The notes under the pieces: model-generated
Told to the model about the DNA's origin: nothing
The model's database searches: none
The model's input: the letters and a program-made list of their open reading frames with translations, nothing else
Shown: piece after piece, positions 61,301-64,000 of the stretch
Position numbering within the stretch: position 1 is the stretch's first letter
Layout of the letters: every line of letters starts with the position of its first letter
Position numbers and translations under genes: made by a program
DNA from: Nostoc sp. FACHB-280
Lineage (GTDB): Bacteria; Cyanobacteriota; Cyanobacteriia; Cyanobacteriales; Nostocaceae
Assembly: GCF_014697615.1 (NCBI RefSeq)
Contig: NZ_JACJSD010000006.1
Location: 62,001-126,000 of the forward strand
Reading direction: 5' to 3'
DNA length: 64,000 nucleotides

Positions 61301-61865
61301 TGCCGATGAGTTGACTGTAGTTGTTTGTGCCAACCGCATTTAACCAGTTATTATTCCCAAAACCAAGACGAGTGGCTGTAGTAGCTGTAAAGGATGCTGG
61401 CACGTTTAAACTGGCATTTTGTCCAAAGATAATGCCTGCGGGGTTGATTAAATATAAGTTGGAATTGCCTCCTGTGACGCGAATTATGCCGTTAATGATG
61501 GATGCGTCTCCACCTGTGACTCTACCTAAGATGTTTTGGATGGATGGTTGGGATAAAAAGTTGGCTGTTTGGTTGGCATCGAGTCCAAATTTGCTGAAGC
61601 TATGGAAGAGGTTGGCTTTGTCGCTGCTGAGGCTTCCACCACTAATATTGATGTTGTTGCCTTGGGTGTTAACTGTTGTGCCTGTGCCATCATTTGCGGG
61701 GGTGATGTTTTGGGCGATCGCTGTTTTAGGTGTTAGATATAATCCTAAAATGATGCTAGTAACGGTTAATATTGTGGCTTTACCTAAAGCTAGTTGAAAT
61801 GCCGACTGATGTTGTTGAAAAATTATTGAAAAGTTGATTGTAATTCTATTAAATTTCCTGTTCAA
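58380..61865 (-). CDS. Filamentous-haemagglutinin/CHAT (caspase-fold) exported protein
   Basis: A 1161-residue protein: signal peptide (to about residue 52, ending AIAQ), a two-partner-secretion TPS/FHA domain (~53-250: NLYLINPAGIIFGQNASLN, SFTATTATRLGFGNNNWLNA), beta-helix-like repeats, a Ca-type beta domain (~600-700), a Pro/Asn linker, and a C-terminal CHAT domain (~820-1161). The CHAT catalytic pair is His1004 (HLATHGEF) and Cys1047 (VVLSACRTALG), both intact. CHAT domains are separase/caspase-like proteases; here it would be outside the cell or in the periplasm. No TpsB is in the window. Paralogous to the next gene. Confidence 0.9.
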   Translation of the reverse strand: MNRKFNRITINFSIIFQQHQSAFQLALGKATILTVTSIILGLYLTPKTAIAQNITPANDGTGTTVNTQGNNINISGGSLSSDKANLFHSFSKFGLDANQTANFLSQPSIQNILGRVTGGDASIINGIIRVTGGNSNLYLINPAGIIFGQNASLNVPASFTATTATRLGFGNNNWLNAVGTNNYSQLIGTPNSFAFDSSVASAIFNQGNLAVPSGNNLSLFAGTVVSTGSLSAPGGNVTIASVPGSSLLKVSLAGNPLSLEIQPLNATNNNLPSNDLAALLTGGGGGNATNLVVDNGEVKLTGSGLTVSNGDVVITQNIITADRFNGQSGTVNITAGGNITTNNIDASAFSRFESATAGAVNLTAGGNITTNNIDTSADLILGIANAGAVNLRAGANITVGSINTSASSIDVGQIEFLTANLPPQAGISLPDTPPLAQGGNVNLLANGTVRVVGEIFDNGQPTVNSILTSAFTQPGSVTIQHNGGVNNVPFVVGDANLNGTKAAINVSQLSFLNQNPTVANIIDSDDSQITPTSPIHTFPVLPLGGQAEGTPGLISIISVNTTPTLTGNYNLPDTRQNRPVTFTFGSLNINTHDVNNDVSQIFVDEILSGSLNLQDGTPVTQETILNPDTVLVYTPQRGSVGRVPAFTIKVSDGVSESAPQSINVNITRQPIIIPTPNPDNPGTDNPAPNPGTNNPPPGEPNNPFNPETNNPLNIDLTNVDDSDTEDKKTASIPILEKDQSLLNVDVDKEISKIDARFTNQFAQYLGTGTPPIKGIKEASEMLVNIEAATGVKPALIYVSFVPKTLKRSVLPEQKLMPQADDVLELVVVTGKGEPIRKVIDVTRSQVLAVSQQFTNNITQPSLSHSYLTPSQKLYNWLIAPLKSNLQAREINNLVFIVDAGLRTMPIAALYDGQQYLIENYSVGLMPSLSLTDTTYVDIKTAEVLGMGASQFMNQDPLPSVPSELTTITQKLWPGKAFLNEAFTLTNLKAQRQQTAFGIVHLATHGEFNSGAPSNSYIQLWDTQLKMDQIRQLGWNHPPVELVVLSACRTALGNEDAELGFAGFAVQAGTKSALASLWYVSDEGTLGLMTQFYEKLKIAPIKAEALRRSQVAMLKGQVRIEMGRLRTARGYVPLPPVLLEMGDRMLTHPYFWAAFTMIGNPW

Positions 61866-62232
61866 AAAAAAATTGATAACATATTTATTTTGAGTAATAA
61901 CTCGATTTAAGCTTTAACTTTTGTGGTTTAAATTATACACACTTAAGTATATACTTAATCAGTTTGTTTAAGTCAAAAATTGCAGAAAATCAATAAAATA
62001 TTTACCTTTATGTGAAGAAATCCTAGAATGTAGGAATTTCCAAATTGGGGAGGAATTCAGAATTAATTAGTCGGACTTGATATTACGCACAAAGTTTGAC
62101 TGTGGCAACTGAGTGAAGGACTGTAAAGGTGTAAGGGTCTTGAACATTTAGACACTTATACTCCTTTACACTCCCTCAAGCCCTTAGTTTTCCAAATGAA
62201 TATTTAAGTCCTAACAGTATGAATGCTGTGAT
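61866..62232. other. Intergenic region between two CHAT genes
   Basis: This 367-base AT-rich gap holds the promoter of the first CHAT gene on the minus strand and the 3' end of the second. A GTAAGGGTCTTGA...GGTGTAA segment at about 62125..62190 resembles the TTACACCCTTA repeats seen elsewhere. No ORF or RNA seen. Confidence 0.45.
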
Positions 62233-64000
62233 CTACCAAGGATTACCAATCATGGTAAAAGCTGACCAGAAATAGGGATGAGTTAGGCTTTTGTCGCCGA
62301 GTTCTAGTAAGACTGGTGGTAGTGGTAAATCACCATGAGAAGTTTTGAGTTTACCGTTTTCTAGGCGTACTTCTCCTTTAATCATGGCTATTTGTGCTTG
62401 TCGGAGGGCTTCCGCTTTAATCGGGGCTTGTTTTAACTTTTCATAAAATTCGGTCATTAAGCTGAATGTGCCTTCATCGGAGACATACCATAAACTGGCT
62501 AATGCAGACTTAGCACCAGCTTGCACAGCAAACCCAGCAAAACCTAATTCTGCATCTTCATCACCTAAAGCTGTACGACAAGCACTGAGTACTACTAGTT
62601 CTACAGGGGGGTTATTCCAACCAAGTTGACGCATTTGATCCATTCTTAGTTGACTATCCCACAATTGAATATACGAGTTACCGGGCGCACCTTTTCTAAA
62701 TTCACCGTGGGTGGCGAGGTGAACAATTCCGTAGGGTATTTGTTGTCTTTGGGCTTTAAGATTTTTTAAAGTGAAGGCTTCGTTTAAAAAGGCTTTACCT
62801 TGCCAAAGTTTTTGAGTGATGGTGTTTAATTCTGTGGGGACTGCTGGTAGTGGGTCGAGGTTGGTGAATTGTGATGCGCCCATACCCAAAACTTGCGCTT
62901 TTTTAATGTCTACATATTGAGTATTAGTTAAGCTGAGGCTGGGCATTAAACCCACACTATAACGTTCAACTAAGTATTGTTTACCATCATAAAGTGCTGC
63001 TACGGGCATAGCGCGTAACCCTGTATCCATGAGAAAAACTAAGTTATTAATTTCTCTGGTTTTGAAGTTAGATTCAAGGGGGGCAATCAACCAATTGTAT
63101 AGTTGTTGCGCTGGTTTGATATAAGTGCGCCGCAGGGCGGGGTCGGTAACTGCACTAGTTAATTGGCGGCTGGCGGCGATAACTTGCGATCGCGTTACAT
63201 TTGGAAATACTTGCCGAATGGGTTCACCTTTAGCTGTCACCACTACTAATTCTAAAATGTCGTTATCTTTAGAGAGAATGGGTAATTGAGCCGTTTCTTT
63301 AATACTTGCCGGGACAAATGAAACGTAAATTAAGGCAGGTTTAGCACCGGTAGAAGTTTCAATTTTAGTGAGAATATCTTGCGCATCAGTGATACTTTTA
63401 ATTGCTGGTTTACCTTCTCCCAAGTAACTTCCAACCTTATCAGTAAACTTTTCATCTGGAAGGAAATCGGGATCAGTGGGCAAATTTTTTGGAGGTTCTG
63501 GAGGTTGTGGAGGTGTTATACACAGAATAGTACATTGTGGTGGCGTAACAGTAATATTTACTTGTTGAGGCGCAGACTGAGAAACAACATCACTAGCTCT
63601 AACGGTAAAAGCTGGAATTTCACCACTGGCTCCTGATGGTGGTGTATATACTAAAACCGTACTAGAAGTTAATACACTACCAGATGTAACTGGTGTACCA
63701 TCTTGAAATGTCAGCGTGCCAGATGAAATTGCATCAAAAATTACAGTGATGTTGTCATTATTGACATCACTAGTAATCGGATTTAAAGACCCAAATGTGA
63801 AAGTTATCGGTTGATCTAGATCTGTGGAAAACAGTGAATTGATTGTAATCGTTGGTGGTGTGTTGATGGAAGTAAAATTAGCACCGTTACCTGTATCTGT
63901 TACTGTGCCACCATTTGGTAAAACTGGAAATGAAGTAACAGCTGTTGACGTATCATTTCTGACAATATTTCCAAATGTTCCATTAGTAGCGGAATTGCCT
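62233..64000 (-). CDS. Second filamentous-haemagglutinin-type/CHAT protein (5' part outside window)
   Basis: The frame is open without stops from 62233 to the window edge (589 codons), so it is the C-terminal part of a larger gene; a TTG at 63481 is only an internal codon. From N to C it has Ca-type beta domains (NTPPTITINSLFSTDLDQPI, TFTFGSLNPITSDVNNDNIT, TPPSGASGEIPAFTVRASDV), a Pro-rich linker, and a CHAT domain with catalytic HLATHGEF and VVLSACRTALG intact. It is about 65-70 percent like the CHAT half of the neighbouring gene by eye, ending PYFWSAFTMIGNPW. Tandem duplication is inferred. Its N-terminal TPS domain is assumed, not seen. Confidence 0.88.
   Translation of the reverse strand, partial: GNSATNGTFGNIVRNDTSTAVTSFPVLPNGGTVTDTGNGANFTSINTPPTITINSLFSTDLDQPITFTFGSLNPITSDVNNDNITVIFDAISSGTLTFQDGTPVTSGSVLTSSTVLVYTPPSGASGEIPAFTVRASDVVSQSAPQQVNITVTPPQCTILCITPPQPPEPPKNLPTDPDFLPDEKFTDKVGSYLGEGKPAIKSITDAQDILTKIETSTGAKPALIYVSFVPASIKETAQLPILSKDNDILELVVVTAKGEPIRQVFPNVTRSQVIAASRQLTSAVTDPALRRTYIKPAQQLYNWLIAPLESNFKTREINNLVFLMDTGLRAMPVAALYDGKQYLVERYSVGLMPSLSLTNTQYVDIKKAQVLGMGASQFTNLDPLPAVPTELNTITQKLWQGKAFLNEAFTLKNLKAQRQQIPYGIVHLATHGEFRKGAPGNSYIQLWDSQLRMDQMRQLGWNNPPVELVVLSACRTALGDEDAELGFAGFAVQAGAKSALASLWYVSDEGTFSLMTEFYEKLKQAPIKAEALRQAQIAMIKGEVRLENGKLKTSHGDLPLPPVLLELGDKSLTHPYFWSAFTMIGNPW

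Noticed and set aside
61321-61797. 158-codon frame opposite the first CHAT gene
   Set aside because: Antisense shadow of the TPS domain, whose motifs are clear on the minus strand.
63481-63483. TTG as the start of the second CHAT gene
   Set aside because: The frame continues open upstream to the window edge with domain-like sequence, so this is an internal codon.

Overview
The window reads as chromosome of a filamentous, probably heterocyst-forming cyanobacterium (Nostoc/Anabaena/Calothrix type). The evidence is the very frequent HIP1 octamer GCGATCGC, a one-helix high-light-inducible protein, a Kdp locus of the Anabaena type (kdpG between kdpB and kdpC, KdpD without kinase domain), cyanobacterial families (DUF5895, DUF3598, DUF928, DUF6887/DUF6888, TPS-CHAT proteins, PEP-CTERM), and many short tandem repeats and MITE-like palindromes between genes. 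No phage, plasmid backbone, rRNA or CRISPR array was seen.

Layout. 1-13 kb is housekeeping and conserved unknowns: DUF5895, a Uma2 nuclease-fold protein, a DUF39 homocysteine-biosynthesis protein, an RGG-rich protein, a TPR protein, an orphan HigA antitoxin, ftsX, DUF3598, DUF5063, aat, rpsN, nth and rseP. 13.5-21 kb is the potassium-ATPase locus kdpA-kdpB-kdpG-kdpC-[protease remnant and DUF2887 gene]-kdpD. 21-31 kb holds a SprT-like protein, an aldehyde dehydrogenase, a nitrilase homologue without its catalytic Cys, an EgtD-like methyltransferase, murD and glyS. 30.9-36.3 kb is accessory-looking: a DUF6888/DUF6887 pair whose first gene is broken by a MITE, a DndD-like SMC ATPase translationally coupled to a 57-residue protein, a superfamily-2 helicase like the restriction helicases linked to DNA phosphorothioation, then lexA. 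36.4-38 kb has argF and tRNA-Thr(UGU); three bases after the tRNA lies what looks like one end of a type V-K CRISPR-associated (Tn7-like) transposon with no transposon genes beside it. 38-53.5 kb is mixed: prohibitin, pentapeptide protein, yraN carrying an in-frame repeat insertion, queA, an Hlip gene, TPR protein, FemAB-like protein, RibD-C reductase, a Cache histidine kinase, a PEP-CTERM protein and a PhoX phosphatase. 53.9-64 kb is a possible signalling/secretion cluster: DUF928, CHASE2 - winged helix - MinD/ParA, and two tandem filamentous-haemagglutinin/CHAT (caspase-fold) proteins, the second running off the window.

The parts most worth following are the solo CAST end at the tRNA, the MITE-broken DUF6888 gene whose reading frame is restored when the insert is removed, the DndD-like/57-aa/helicase group as a possible stripped-down defence locus, the TPS-CHAT/CHASE2/ParA neighbourhood, and repeats that have entered coding sequence (yraN) and the kdp operon. 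All family names come from reading motifs by eye; no database search was run.
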